Counted from the first letter of the stretch, positions 16,729 to 26,280 are shown. The stretch: 64,000 nt of DNA from an uncultured Lachnospiraceae bacterium (GCA_910579865.1 CAJTXA010000015.1:1-64000), one strand, 5' to 3'. Translations and numbers: made by a program. Notes: generated by a model from the letters alone, not told the origin.

Positions 16729-19578
16729 ATGAGAAAAAAGAGGTCTATTAATCGTAGAATAGGTATGGTTTTGGCAACGTCTATTTTAGCATCTTTGGCA
16801 TCATGTGGAAATCAGGAAAAGCCGCAAGAAAGTACAACAACTCAGGCAGAGGAAACAACTACAGTAGAAAGTGTACCAGAACAGACAGAAAGTACTCCTA
16901 TTTATTCTATAACAGAAGAAAATTTAAGTCCAGAACTTACTATGAGCCGTCAACCAGAAGCGTCATATTGGTTTCCAGCACAATTATTGGAGTGGAATAA
17001 AGAAGAAGATCCAGATTTAATTTTTAATATCAGTACTGTACCACTTGCGGAACGTGTGGATACTGCTAAATTGGAAACTGTAAATGAAACACAGAATCGG
17101 GATACAAAAGTAATGTCAATTTCCATTATGAATGGTAGTACAAGTGGAAATTCACCACATGGATTAAATAAGGTAGATGCAAATGCGTTTACTTATTGGC
17201 AATATGTAGACTTATTAGTATATTGGGGAGGCTCTTCTGGAGAAGGTCTTATCGTGGCACCAAGCGCAGATGTTGTAGATGCTGGACATAAAAATGGAGT
17301 AAAAGTAATAGGAACCGTATTTATGCCACAAGCAGCACATGGTGGAAAGATGGAATGGTTAGAAGATCTTCTAAAAAAAGCAGAGGATGGAAGCTATCCA
17401 GTTGCAGATAAACTAATTGAGGTTGCTAAAGTCTATGGATTTGATGGATGGTTTATCAATCAGGAAACAGAAGGAACCGAAGAGGAACCTTTGACAGAAG
17501 ATCACGCATTACGTATGCAGGAGTTTTTATCCTACTATAAAGAAAGGGCTGCTGAGTTAGAACTGATTTATTATGATTCTATGACAATTGATGGCCAAAT
17601 GGATTGGCAAAACGGATTAACCGAAAGAAATCTTGCATTTTTAAAAACAGAAGAAGGAAAGACAGTTGCAGATAAGATGTTTTTGAATTTTTGGTGGACA
17701 ACAGAAAAGTATGCACCAGAGGAACTGTTAAAATCTTCGAAAGAGCTTGCAGAACAAAAAGAAATTGACCCTTATACATTATATGCAGGAATTGATTTGC
17801 AAAGCAAAGGTTATGGAACAGAAATTAATTGGAGTTTGTTTGAGAATCCAGAAGGTGGAACCTATACTTCTTTAGGACTTTATTGTCCAAGCTGGACCTA
17901 TTTTTCTGCTGATATGATACAAGATTTTTGGAAACAGGAAAATAAATTATGGGTAAATGCAGAGGGAAATCCAGCAAGTGAGAGCAAAGAGTTGGGGGAT
18001 ACTCAATGGAGAGGGATTTCTACTTATGTAGTAGAACGTACTGCAATTACAAAAGCTCCTTTTGTCACAAATTTCTGTACTGGAAATGGATATGGGTTTT
18101 ATAAAAATGGGGAACAAATTAGTATGCTAGATTGGAATAATCGAAGCATATCCGATATTTTGCCAACTTATCGTTATATTATTGAGAACGGAGAAGGAAA
18201 TTATCTTTCTGCTGATTTAGATGTAGGAGATGCTTATTATGGAGGAAATAGCATGATCCTTCGTGGTGCAGTAAAACAAGGAGTATCCTCTACAATAAAA
18301 ATGTATCGGGCTTCTCTTCCAATAACAGATACTATGATATTTACGACTACAGCAAGAGCAAAAGGAGCAGAAGTTGCATTAGATGCGATATTGACACTAG
18401 AAGATGGTTCTGAACTTGTACTAGAAGGAGATAAAAAAGTCAGTGATAGTTGGACAACTGTAAATTATTCCCTATCTGAATTAGCTGGAAAAACAATTCA
18501 AGGTATTTCTTATCAATTAACTTCTGAAGCAGATGTAAGTGGATTACAGTTCCGTTTTGGCAATATCACTTTATTGGAACCTGATAAAGAAGAGCAGGCT
18601 TCTGTAAGTAAGGTAGAAATATTAGATAGTGAATTTGATGAGGATGCGATGTATGCGGGAGTAAGACTATCATGGGAGTCAGATGTGCCAACGGATTATT
18701 ATGAAGTTTATCGGATTAATTCTGATCAAACAAAGTCTTTACTTGGTGTATCAAATACAAATAGTTTTTATATCAATACCTTACCTCGAACAGATGAAAC
18801 GAATCAATCTGTTTTTGAAGTAGTACCAGTAAATGCCTTATTAGAAGAGGGAACAAGTGCACAAGTAACAATGGATTGGCCAGATAATAGTATTCCAAAG
18901 GCAGCATTTGCAGCAGATGTTACATTAGCAGCGCCTGGAGAAACCATTACATTCCAGAGTCTTTGCTCACCAAATACAAAGAAAGTAACTTGGACTCTTT
19001 CAGGAGCAGATACAGAATCGGCAGAGGGAGAAACTGTTTCTGTCACTTATTCAAAGGAAGGAGTATATCCAGTTTCTATTAAAGCGGAAAATGAGTCTGG
19101 CAGTAATGAAGCATCTATTGAAGGATATATTGTAATTACAGAAGCAGCATCGAATGGACGTGCTCTTCTTTCACAAGGAGTTTCTGTAGAGGCAGACACT
19201 TACGTCAATGATAATGAAGCACCAGAGTTTGCAGTAGATGGAGATATTACAAAAAAATGGTGTGCTACAGGAAGTGCACCACATGAGATTATCTTAGATT
19301 TGGGAAGTAAAAAGACAGTAAGTGCAGTTGACGTCTATCATGCAGAAGCAGGTGGAGAAAGTGCTGAAATGAATACAAAGTCTTATGCAATCTATACAAG
19401 TGAAGATGGTATAACATTTGAGGAAGTAAAAAAGGTAACTCGGAATACAAGTGGGCAGACACATGATGCATTTGCTCCTGCTGAAGCTCAATTTGTGAAA
19501 CTTGTGATTTATAAACCAACACAGGGAAGTGATAGTGCAGCACGTATCTATGAAGTAGAAGTCTATGGCTTAGAATAA
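16729..19578 (+). CDS. surface lipoprotein endo-beta-N-acetylglucosaminidase (GH85)
   Basis: This is a 949-residue protein. I start at 16729 because GGGAGG lies just upstream; the in-frame GTG at 16702 lacks one. The signal peptide ends in LASC, with Cys26 lipidated, followed by a Thr/Glu-rich linker (about 28-60). The GH85 catalytic domain (about 75-420) holds YGFDGWFINQETEG, where Asn244 and Glu246 match the paired catalytic residues of Endo-A-type enzymes. A beta-sandwich region, a PKD-like domain (about 725-805) and an F5/8 type C (CBM32-like) domain (about 815-949) follow. It would cut the GlcNAc-GlcNAc core of N-glycans on host glycoproteins at the cell surface and feed the importer. 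It is the only clearly exported enzyme of the operon. Confidence 0.92.
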   Translation: MRKKRSINRRIGMVLATSILASLASCGNQEKPQESTTTQAEETTTVESVPEQTESTPIYSITEENLSPELTMSRQPEASYWFPAQLLEWNKEEDPDLIFNISTVPLAERVDTAKLETVNETQNRDTKVMSISIMNGSTSGNSPHGLNKVDANAFTYWQYVDLLVYWGGSSGEGLIVAPSADVVDAGHKNGVKVIGTVFMPQAAHGGKMEWLEDLLKKAEDGSYPVADKLIEVAKVYGFDGWFINQETEGTEEEPLTEDHALRMQEFLSYYKERAAELELIYYDSMTIDGQMDWQNGLTERNLAFLKTEEGKTVADKMFLNFWWTTEKYAPEELLKSSKELAEQKEIDPYTLYAGIDLQSKGYGTEINWSLFENPEGGTYTSLGLYCPSWTYFSADMIQDFWKQENKLWVNAEGNPASESKELGDTQWRGISTYVVERTAITKAPFVTNFCTGNGYGFYKNGEQISMLDWNNRSISDILPTYRYIIENGEGNYLSADLDVGDAYYGGNSMILRGAVKQGVSSTIKMYRASLPITDTMIFTTTARAKGAEVALDAILTLEDGSELVLEGDKKVSDSWTTVNYSLSELAGKTIQGISYQLTSEADVSGLQFRFGNITLLEPDKEEQASVSKVEILDSEFDEDAMYAGVRLSWESDVPTDYYEVYRINSDQTKSLLGVSNTNSFYINTLPRTDETNQSVFEVVPVNALLEEGTSAQVTMDWPDNSIPKAAFAADVTLAAPGETITFQSLCSPNTKKVTWTLSGADTESAEGETVSVTYSKEGVYPVSIKAENESGSNEASIEGYIVITEAASNGRALLSQGVSVEADTYVNDNEAPEFAVDGDITKKWCATGSAPHEIILDLGSKKTVSAVDVYHAEAGGESAEMNTKSYAIYTSEDGITFEEVKKVTRNTSGQTHDAFAPAEAQFVKLVIYKPTQGSDSAARIYEVEVYGLE

Positions 19579-19615
19579 AAATAGAAAGAGACAGTGAAAT
19601 GGTAAAGGAGAAAAA

Positions 19616-21550
19616 GTGAGTAAGTTAGAGAAAGAAGATAAAGTAATTGTTGGAATTGATCTTGGAGGAACAAAAATTAAAATAGGTTTGCTAAATCAAG
19701 AATATCAGATAATTGGACAAACTGCAATTCCAACTCAGGCAAATAGACCATATCAGCAAGTAATTGCTGATATGGGGCAAACTGCAATCACTTTGTTAGA
19801 GCAAAATGGATATTCATTAAAAGATTGTTTAGGAGTTGGAATAGGAAGTCCAGGAACAATTGACAGTGAAAATGGAATCGTATTATATTCTAACAACATC
19901 CGTTGGGATCATATTCCTTTAACAAAAGAATTACAACATTATCTTCCTCTTCCAATATCCATCAATAATGATGCAAATTGTGCAGCACTTGGAGAAGTAG
20001 TAAAAGGAGCAGCAAAAGGTCATCAAAATGTAGTGTTTTTAACATTAGGAACTGGAGTAGGAGGAGGTATTATAATTGATGGAGCAATCTTTGAAGGAGG
20101 TCATCCTGGTGGAGTAGAGCTTGGGCATATTCGGCAAGGATCAGAAAAAAGAAAGTGTACTTGTGGAAGAGAAGATTGTTTTGAAGCATATGCATCAGCA
20201 ACAGCACTGATTGCAGATACAAAAAAGATGGCAAAGGAACATCCAGAATCGATTCTTTGGACATTGTGTGGGCAGGATTTAGAAAAAATAAGTGCGAAAA
20301 CTCCATTTGATGCCGCATTAGCAGGAGATTACTGTGGCAAGGTACTAATAGAAAACTATATTCAATATCTTGCAGATGGAATTACCAATCTTGTTAATAT
20401 CTTCCGCCCAGATCTTGTAGTACTTGGTGGTGGAGTATGTGCACAAGGGGAAAGATTGACAGAACCATTAAATCAATATTTAAGGAAATATTGTTTTGGA
20501 ACAGATGTTACTTATATTCCACAAGTAGTAATTGCAGAAAATGGAAATGATGCAGGGATGATTGGAGCAGCAAGCCTAGTGAAAAGAAAATCAAAGGAAA
20601 TTTTATTTTTGAATCCAGTTTGTACAGAAAATATTTGGGGTGGAACAAGACTTAGAGATGAATTTCACTATGCTAATGCAAATGATCATACAGGTGAATG
20701 TTGGGGAATTTCTGCTCATCCAAATGGTGATGGAACAATAAAAAATGGAAGTTATACAGGATATAAATTATCTACATTATGGAATGAACACGCAGAACTT
20801 TTTGGAAATTTGGAAAAAGATCGGTTTCCTCTTATGGTTAAAATTATTGATGCAAGAGAGGATTTGAGTATTCAAGTACATCCAGATGATTCCTATGCAA
20901 AGATTTATGAGAATGGCTCCTATGGAAAAACTGAGTGTTGGTATGTGATGGATTGTAAAGAACCAGCTTCTCTTGTTATAGGACATCATGCAAAGACAAA
21001 AGAAGAATTGCATAAAATGATTGATGAGAAAAGATGGAGTGATTTTCTTCGTGAGATTCCAATTCAAAAAGGAGATTTTATTCAAATTGATCCTGGAACA
21101 GTACATGCTATTAAAGGAGGATGCCTCATCTTAGAAACACAGCAAAATAGTGATATCACATATCGTATTTATGATTATAATCGATTAAATAATGGAAAAC
21201 CAAGAGAACTTCATCTACAAAAAAGTCTAGATGTAATAAAAGTTCCAGCAAAAAGAGCAGAGGATAGTGTGTTGTTTGCAGGAGATATACCAAAGAATCA
21301 ACTTTATCAATTATATCATTGTGATTACTATAAGATATTTAAACTAGATGTAGAAGGAGAAGTTTGGCTTGAGCAAAATGAACCATTTTTGCTGTTGTCT
21401 GTATTGGAAGGAACAGGTTCAATCGATTCATATAAAATAAAAAAAGGAGATCATTTTATTATTCCTTATCAATATGGAAGCTTTCAAATAAAAGGAGAGA
21501 TTAGTCTGATTGTTTCTACAGTAGGAGATACAAGTGGGAAAGAAGAATAG
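19616..21550 (+). CDS. ROK sugar kinase fused to mannose-6-phosphate isomerase
   Basis: This is a 644-residue two-domain protein. Residues 1-322 are a ROK kinase: phosphate-binding DLGGTK (15-20), catalytic Asp119 in INNDAN, and the ROK zinc motif with His171 and Cys181/183/188 (CTCGREDC). Residues about 329-640 are a class I mannose-6-phosphate isomerase: ENIWGGTRLRDEF, VHPDDSYA with His422, ECWYVMD and DPGTVHAIKGG with His497 as metal ligands. Both halves look complete, so the protein should turn mannose into fructose-6-phosphate in two steps. GTG start with AAGGAG six bases before. The kinase could also accept GlcNAc, since nagA and nagB follow. The fusion is in one continuous frame with no sign of a frameshift. 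Confidence 0.9.
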   Translation: MSKLEKEDKVIVGIDLGGTKIKIGLLNQEYQIIGQTAIPTQANRPYQQVIADMGQTAITLLEQNGYSLKDCLGVGIGSPGTIDSENGIVLYSNNIRWDHIPLTKELQHYLPLPISINNDANCAALGEVVKGAAKGHQNVVFLTLGTGVGGGIIIDGAIFEGGHPGGVELGHIRQGSEKRKCTCGREDCFEAYASATALIADTKKMAKEHPESILWTLCGQDLEKISAKTPFDAALAGDYCGKVLIENYIQYLADGITNLVNIFRPDLVVLGGGVCAQGERLTEPLNQYLRKYCFGTDVTYIPQVVIAENGNDAGMIGAASLVKRKSKEILFLNPVCTENIWGGTRLRDEFHYANANDHTGECWGISAHPNGDGTIKNGSYTGYKLSTLWNEHAELFGNLEKDRFPLMVKIIDAREDLSIQVHPDDSYAKIYENGSYGKTECWYVMDCKEPASLVIGHHAKTKEELHKMIDEKRWSDFLREIPIQKGDFIQIDPGTVHAIKGGCLILETQQNSDITYRIYDYNRLNNGKPRELHLQKSLDVIKVPAKRAEDSVLFAGDIPKNQLYQLYHCDYYKIFKLDVEGEVWLEQNEPFLLLSVLEGTGSIDSYKIKKGDHFIIPYQYGSFQIKGEISLIVSTVGDTSGKEE

Positions 21551-21563
21551 GAGTAGCTAAAAA

Positions 21564-22289
21564 ATGAAGATAATAGTAGCAGAGAATTATAAAGAGTTAA
21601 GCCAAAAGGCAGCGAATCTTATATCTGCTCAGGTGATATTAAAATCCGATAGTGTGTTGGGTCTGGCAACGGGCTCAACACCTATCGGGATTTATGATCA
21701 ACTAGTAGATAGATATCAAAAAGGAGATCTGGACTTTTCACAGGTTTCAACTGTAAATTTAGATGAATATTATGGTCTTTGTTCAACAGATGAGCAAAGT
21801 TATCGTTATTATATGGAGAAATATTTATTTTCTAAAGTAAATTTATCAAAGGAGCGTTGTTTTTTACCAGATGGAACAAATTTGGATGGTAAAATAGAGT
21901 GCAAAAGATATCAAGATTTGATTGATGCTTTAGGCGGAATTGATTTGCAGCTTTTAGGATTAGGGCACAACGGGCATATTGGATTTAATGAGCCAGCAGA
22001 TTTTTTTGAAAAAGAGGTACATTTGGTAAATTTAACAGAGCAGACAATTCAAGCAAATCAACGTTTTTTTGCCTCAATAGAGGAAGTACCGAAACAGGCA
22101 TATACTATGGGAATTGGTACTATTTTTCAAGCAAAGAAAATCCTATTAGTTGTAAATGGAAAAGAAAAAGCAGAGGCTCTTAAAAAGGTAGTACAAGGAG
22201 CAATTTGTTCTCAGGTTCCAGGCAGTATTTTACAATTACATGCAGATGTAACAGTTGTAGCAGATAAGGAAGCTGCTTCACTTTTATAA
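21564..22289 (+). CDS. nagB: glucosamine-6-phosphate deaminase
   Basis: This is a 241-residue cytoplasmic enzyme that converts glucosamine-6-phosphate to fructose-6-phosphate and ammonia. Seen motifs are GLATGSTPIGIYDQL (phosphate loop), STVNLDEYYGL with the catalytic Asp, and LGLGHNGHIGFNEPA with the active-site His. The length matches the short Firmicute NagB without the allosteric tail of the E. coli enzyme. It is 13 bases after the ROK-ManA gene and 13 before nagA. Confidence 0.95.
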   Translation: MKIIVAENYKELSQKAANLISAQVILKSDSVLGLATGSTPIGIYDQLVDRYQKGDLDFSQVSTVNLDEYYGLCSTDEQSYRYYMEKYLFSKVNLSKERCFLPDGTNLDGKIECKRYQDLIDALGGIDLQLLGLGHNGHIGFNEPADFFEKEVHLVNLTEQTIQANQRFFASIEEVPKQAYTMGIGTIFQAKKILLVVNGKEKAEALKKVVQGAICSQVPGSILQLHADVTVVADKEAASLL

Positions 22290-22302
22290 GGGGAATAGGG
22301 GT

Positions 22303-23412
22303 ATGGTAATAAAAAATGGTCTAGTTTATGAAGAAGAGAAAAGGTTTAGAAAAAAGGATCTTCGAGTGGAACACCATCAAATTATAGAATGTGCAGAGTA
22401 TATTGAGTCAGAAGCGGATCAAGTAGTAGATGCAGATGGATTATATGTGATTCCTGGACTGATTGATGTCCATAGTCATGGAGCAGCGGGATATGATGTA
22501 TCAGATGCAGATGCAAAAGGATTGGCAGAGATTTTACGATATGAAAAAAAATGTGGGATTACTTCTTATTGTCCTACAACAATGACACTTTCAAAGAAAC
22601 GAATTTTTGCTATCTTGGATCATATTCGTATATTTTGTGAAGAAGAAGATATGGCAAGAATCATTGGTGTCCATATGGAAGGGCCTTTTTTAGATGCAAG
22701 GAAAAAGGGAGCGCATAGGAAAGAAGAGATTTTAGAACCAGATATTGCTTTTTTTCGAGAATGTAATAGAAGAAGTGGACAGCGTATTCGATTGGTGACT
22801 GTTGCACCAAGTGTAACAGGAGCGTTGGAATTTATTCAAGAATTGAAGGATGAAACGATTTTGTCAATTGGACATACTTCAGCAGATTATCAGACAGCGA
22901 AAGAAGCAATTTTAGCTGGAGCAAAACATATCACACATCTTTATAATGCAATGCCCCCATTTTTGCATCGTGATCCAGGTGTTGTTGGTGCAGCAGCAGA
23001 ACAGGCAGAATGTATGGTTGAGCTAATCTGTGATGGAATTCATGTACATGAAAGCATGGTACGTGCAACGTTTACTCTATTTCCAGATCGGGTTGTATTA
23101 ATAAGTGATTCTATACGAGCAACTGGTATGAAGGATGGAAGATATGAGCTGGGAGGACAGGAGGTTTGGGTAAAAGGGAAATTGGCTACTCTGTCAGATG
23201 GAACGATTGCAGGATCAGTGAGTAATTTACTGGATTGTATGAGAAAGGCAGTAGAATTTGGAATTTCGTTAGAGGATGCAGTAGCAGCAGTTACAGTGAA
23301 TCCCGCTAAAAGTGTTGGAATTTATGATAAGGTAGGATCTTTTGGAATTGGGAAAAAGGGGGATGTAGTATTGTTAGATAAGGATTTGAGAGTAGTTCGA
23401 GTGATTACTTAA
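22303..23412 (+). CDS. nagA: N-acetylglucosamine-6-phosphate deacetylase
   Basis: This is a 369-residue amidohydrolase. IDVHSHGAAGYD holds the first metal histidines, GVHMEGPFLD the metal Glu, and SIGHTSADY and HITHLYNAM further metal histidines. ISDSIRATG supplies the catalytic Asp. It removes acetate from GlcNAc-6-phosphate to give glucosamine-6-phosphate for NagB. It is the last gene of the operon, so the GlcNAc released by GH130 enters here after phosphorylation. No separate GlcNAc kinase is present in the window. Confidence 0.95.
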   Translation: MVIKNGLVYEEEKRFRKKDLRVEHHQIIECAEYIESEADQVVDADGLYVIPGLIDVHSHGAAGYDVSDADAKGLAEILRYEKKCGITSYCPTTMTLSKKRIFAILDHIRIFCEEEDMARIIGVHMEGPFLDARKKGAHRKEEILEPDIAFFRECNRRSGQRIRLVTVAPSVTGALEFIQELKDETILSIGHTSADYQTAKEAILAGAKHITHLYNAMPPFLHRDPGVVGAAAEQAECMVELICDGIHVHESMVRATFTLFPDRVVLISDSIRATGMKDGRYELGGQEVWVKGKLATLSDGTIAGSVSNLLDCMRKAVEFGISLEDAVAAVTVNPAKSVGIYDKVGSFGIGKKGDVVLLDKDLRVVRVIT

Positions 23413-23439
23413 GAAAGAAGAAAATGCTTATTTAATTTG

Positions 23440-23481
23440 GGCCCACTTGCACTTAGGATTTCTTTGTAGTGTAAGTGGGCC
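23440..23481 (+). terminator. terminator-like hairpin at the end of the N-glycan operon
   Basis: A 14-bp stem (GGCCCACTTGCACT at 23440-23453 with 23468-23481, one G-T pair) with a 14-base loop lies 27 bases after nagA. It is GC-rich against its surroundings. The following bases are not T-rich, so it is not a textbook intrinsic terminator. Confidence 0.55.
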
Positions 23482-23593
23482 TAAAATAGATCTTAAATTT
23501 TTTAACATATTTTTATTTTTAGATTTATTTACAGATAACTAGACTTATGGTAAACTGATATAATATATTATTTTGAAAGGTTTGGAGGAAAAC

Positions 23594-24757
23594 ATGAAAC
23601 AAGAATATAAAAAGTATATGGGTTTAGCTGGATGGTTGTTTGTCCTTTATCTTTGTATACGATATTGGGACTATTTTATTAATTTGGTTTTTATTGGAAT
23701 TCAGGCAGCTTCTCCTTTAATTCTGGGTGCAATAATCGCCTATATGCTAAATATTATTATGAACTTTTTTGAACGACATTATCTAAAACAGTGTAGATTC
23801 CAAGTTGTGATTAGTCAGAAAAGAATGATTTGTATGCTTTTATCTTTTATTAGTTTGGCTGGAATTATTTTTTTAATTTTTCATTTGGTTTTGCCAGAAT
23901 TAGTAAATTGCTTTAAAGAATTATTGAAAAAAGGACCAGCTGTGATAGAGGAAATTTATATTTCATTAAGAAATAATACAAATTTAACAGAGTATATGGA
24001 AATTTTGGATAAAAATGTGACATTGGATCAAGAAATGCTCGAAGAGAAGATAGAACAGGCAATTGGTGTATTATTAAATGGTGTTGGGGGCGTAATGAAT
24101 TCAGTAATTTTGGCTGTTACTTCTTTGGTTTCTTGGGTAGTAACACTTATGGTTGGAGTGATATTTTCGATTTATTTATTGATTGGGAAAGAACGAATTG
24201 GACAGCAGATAAAATTATTGATTTGTACGTATTTATCAAAGTATCATACTAAGATTTTTTATGTGGCTAATGTGGTAAATGACAGTTTTCATAATTTTAT
24301 TGTTGGGCAGTGTACAGAGGCAGTAATTTTGGGGAGTCTTTGCATTACTGGGATGTGGCTTTGCCGCTTTCCTTATGCAGTAATGATTGGTGTGCTTGTT
24401 GGATTTACAGCTTTAATTCCAATTGCTGGAGCTTATATTGGAGCTGGAGTAGGAGCTTTTATGATTTTTACAGTTGCTCCAGTAAAAGCAGTGTTCTTTT
24501 TAGTATTTATTGTTGTATTACAACAGCTTGAAGGAAATTTAATTTATCCCCGTGTGGTTGGAAATTCGATTGGACTTCCTGGAATTTGGGTACTTGCAGC
24601 TATTACAATTGGTGGAGGTATTCTTGGAATTGGAGGAATGTTAGTAGCAGTGCCTTTGACTGCAGCTTTTTATCAGTTATTACGAGAAGATGTATATGAT
24701 AGAAATAAAATAGAAGTTATAGAGGAAACTTTAGAGGAGGAAAAGGAAGAATCGTGA
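23594..24757 (+). CDS. AI-2E/YtvI-family transporter
   Basis: This is a 387-residue polytopic membrane protein of the AI-2E exporter (PerM/YtvI) family, with about eight membrane segments. The family-typical C-terminal block LEGNLIYPRVVGNSIGLPGIWVLAAITIGGGILGIGGMLVAVPLTA is split across the last two segments. I start at 23594 because GGAGG lies five bases upstream; a TTG at 23573 is in frame but overlaps no binding site. Substrates of this family vary (AI-2, ions, unknown), and YtvI-type members occur in sporulation gene sets. The neighbour downstream is spmA. Confidence 0.85.
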   Translation: MKQEYKKYMGLAGWLFVLYLCIRYWDYFINLVFIGIQAASPLILGAIIAYMLNIIMNFFERHYLKQCRFQVVISQKRMICMLLSFISLAGIIFLIFHLVLPELVNCFKELLKKGPAVIEEIYISLRNNTNLTEYMEILDKNVTLDQEMLEEKIEQAIGVLLNGVGGVMNSVILAVTSLVSWVVTLMVGVIFSIYLLIGKERIGQQIKLLICTYLSKYHTKIFYVANVVNDSFHNFIVGQCTEAVILGSLCITGMWLCRFPYAVMIGVLVGFTALIPIAGAYIGAGVGAFMIFTVAPVKAVFFLVFIVVLQQLEGNLIYPRVVGNSIGLPGIWVLAAITIGGGILGIGGMLVAVPLTAAFYQLLREDVYDRNKIEVIEETLEEEKEES

Positions 24758-24840
24758 TAGAAGAAAGTTTTGTATGGTATAGCTGAATATAAGAGTGCAT
24801 AGTTTAATAAGTAAGAAGCTGTAGAAAAAGGAAAGATTTT

Positions 24841-25476
24841 ATGTTAAATAAGCTATGGGCAGGAATGATTTTAATTGGGATTTGTTTTGGAGCAGTGACA
24901 GGACATATGACAGAGATTTCTGGAGCAGTGATTGAAAGTGCAAAGGAAGCAGTTAGTTTATCAATTACTATGCTTGGGGTGGTTGGAGCTTGGAGTGGAG
25001 TGATGAAGATAGCAGAAGATTCTGGACTGCTAAAAGAAGTAGAGAAAGGGCTTAGTCCATTGGTTCATTTTTTGTTTCCACGGATTCCTAAAGAACATAA
25101 GAGTTTAGAATATATTACTACGAATATTGTGGCTAATCTATTGGGGCTGGGATGGGGAGCAACTCCAGCTGGATTAAAGGCAATGGAGGAACTTGCAAAC
25201 TTGGAGAAAGAACGTGGGAATTCTGCTTATTTTATAGATAAAAATAAAGATCATACTGAGCAGCATATTCGAATTGCAAGTAATGAAATGTGTACATTTT
25301 TGATTTTAAATATTTCCTCTTTACAGTTGATACCAATGAATATGATTGCTTATCGAAGTCAGTATGGAAGTGCAAATCCTACAGCAATTGTTGCTCCTGC
25401 GATGATAGCTACGATGGTAAGTACAGCAATAGCAGTTATATTTTGTAAAGTATTGGAAGGAAAGCAAAAGGAATAA
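24841..25476 (+). CDS. spmA: spore maturation protein A
   Basis: This is a 211-residue membrane protein with the nucleoside-recognition (gate) domain. NLLGLGWGATPAGLKAMEEL and the C-terminal MIAYRSQYGSANPTAIVAPAMIATMVST are characteristic of SpmA. In B. subtilis SpmA and SpmB act together in dehydration of the spore core and are encoded side by side. Here spmB starts only at 41484. A terminator follows directly, so spmA is the end of its transcript. Confidence 0.9.
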   Translation: MLNKLWAGMILIGICFGAVTGHMTEISGAVIESAKEAVSLSITMLGVVGAWSGVMKIAEDSGLLKEVEKGLSPLVHFLFPRIPKEHKSLEYITTNIVANLLGLGWGATPAGLKAMEELANLEKERGNSAYFIDKNKDHTEQHIRIASNEMCTFLILNISSLQLIPMNMIAYRSQYGSANPTAIVAPAMIATMVSTAIAVIFCKVLEGKQKE

Positions 25477-25503
25477 ATTCTTCTTTTATATATTTTTCTA
25501 TGT

Positions 25504-25553
25504 ATGACCTTTGATTGTTCTTAAAACTTTTGAACAGTTAGAAGGTCATTTTT
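25504..25553 (+). terminator. intrinsic terminator after spmA
   Basis: ATGACCTT (25504-25511) pairs with AAGGTCAT (25542-25549), with an inner TGTTC/GAACA stem, and is followed by a T tract to 25553. It lies 27 bases after the stop codon. From 25554 to 25740 I see only AT-rich sequence without a gene. Confidence 0.7.
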
Positions 25554-25749
25554 AATAGGTATTATCATAAAAAAGAAAAAACATAACCTAATTTGGTATG
25601 TTAGTAAAGATTATATTTTATAAGAAAATAAGAGAAAGATAATTTTGTTAGAAAAGATATTTTTAGAAATATAAATGTCAGATAAAAGATACTAGTTTTT
25701 GTATATGTATTATAAATAATAGAATAAAAAGTGAAAAATTTTATATATT

Positions 25750-25794
25750 ATGCTATTATACTACAATTTTTTGTCTTTCAATCATGCTATTATA
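25750..25794 (+). promoter_or_regulatory. direct repeats and -10 box upstream of fucU
   Basis: The 11-base sequence ATGCTATTATA occurs twice (25750-25760 and 25784-25794), 34 bases apart. The second copy runs into TATAAT (25791-25796), about 50 bases before fucU. Direct repeats of this kind are typical sites for AraC-type activators such as the YesN-type regulator encoded just downstream. The -35 region is poor, which fits activation. Confidence 0.45.
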
Positions 25795-25842
25795 ATAATA
25801 ACATAATAATAAAAACACAATTTATTGATAGGAGGAACTATT

Positions 25843-26280
25843 ATGCTAAAAGGAATTCCTAAGATCTTGTCTCCTGAGTTATTAAAGGTATTATGCGAAA
25901 TGGGGCATAGTGACACATTAGTGATAGCAGATGGAAATTTTCCAGCTGAATCTATGGGAAAGAATGGGATTGTTATTCGCATGGATGGACATGGTGCTGC
26001 TGAGTTATTAGATGCTATATTACAGGTATTTCCATTAGATACTTATGTGAATAAGCCAATAAATCTTATGGAAGTAATGCCAGGTGATACAGTAGAAACA
26101 CCAATTTGGAAAACTTATGAGAATATTGTAACAAAGTATGAAGAGCGTGGCTCGCAAGTAATAGGACATATTGAGAGATTTGCTTTTTATGAGGAAGCAA
26201 AAAAAGCATATGCTATTATTGCCACTGGAGAAGCAGCACTTTATGCCAATATTATGCTTCAAAAGGGTGTTGTAGTGTAA
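25843..26280 (+). CDS. fucU: L-fucose mutarotase (RbsD/FucU family)
   Basis: This is a 145-residue protein of the RbsD/FucU family, which interconverts alpha and beta anomers of fucose or ribose. Seen motifs are the N-terminal CEMGHSDTLVIADGNFP with His22, the central MDGHGAAELLDAI, and the C-terminal RFAFYEEAKKAYAIIATGE with a late Tyr-Ala-Asn. The sequence is of the FucU rather than the RbsD branch, and L-fucose isomerase is encoded 10 kb downstream in the same block. The start at 25843 has GGAGG seven bases upstream. Confidence 0.88.
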   Translation: MLKGIPKILSPELLKVLCEMGHSDTLVIADGNFPAESMGKNGIVIRMDGHGAAELLDAILQVFPLDTYVNKPINLMEVMPGDTVETPIWKTYENIVTKYEERGSQVIGHIERFAFYEEAKKAYAIIATGEAALYANIMLQKGVVV

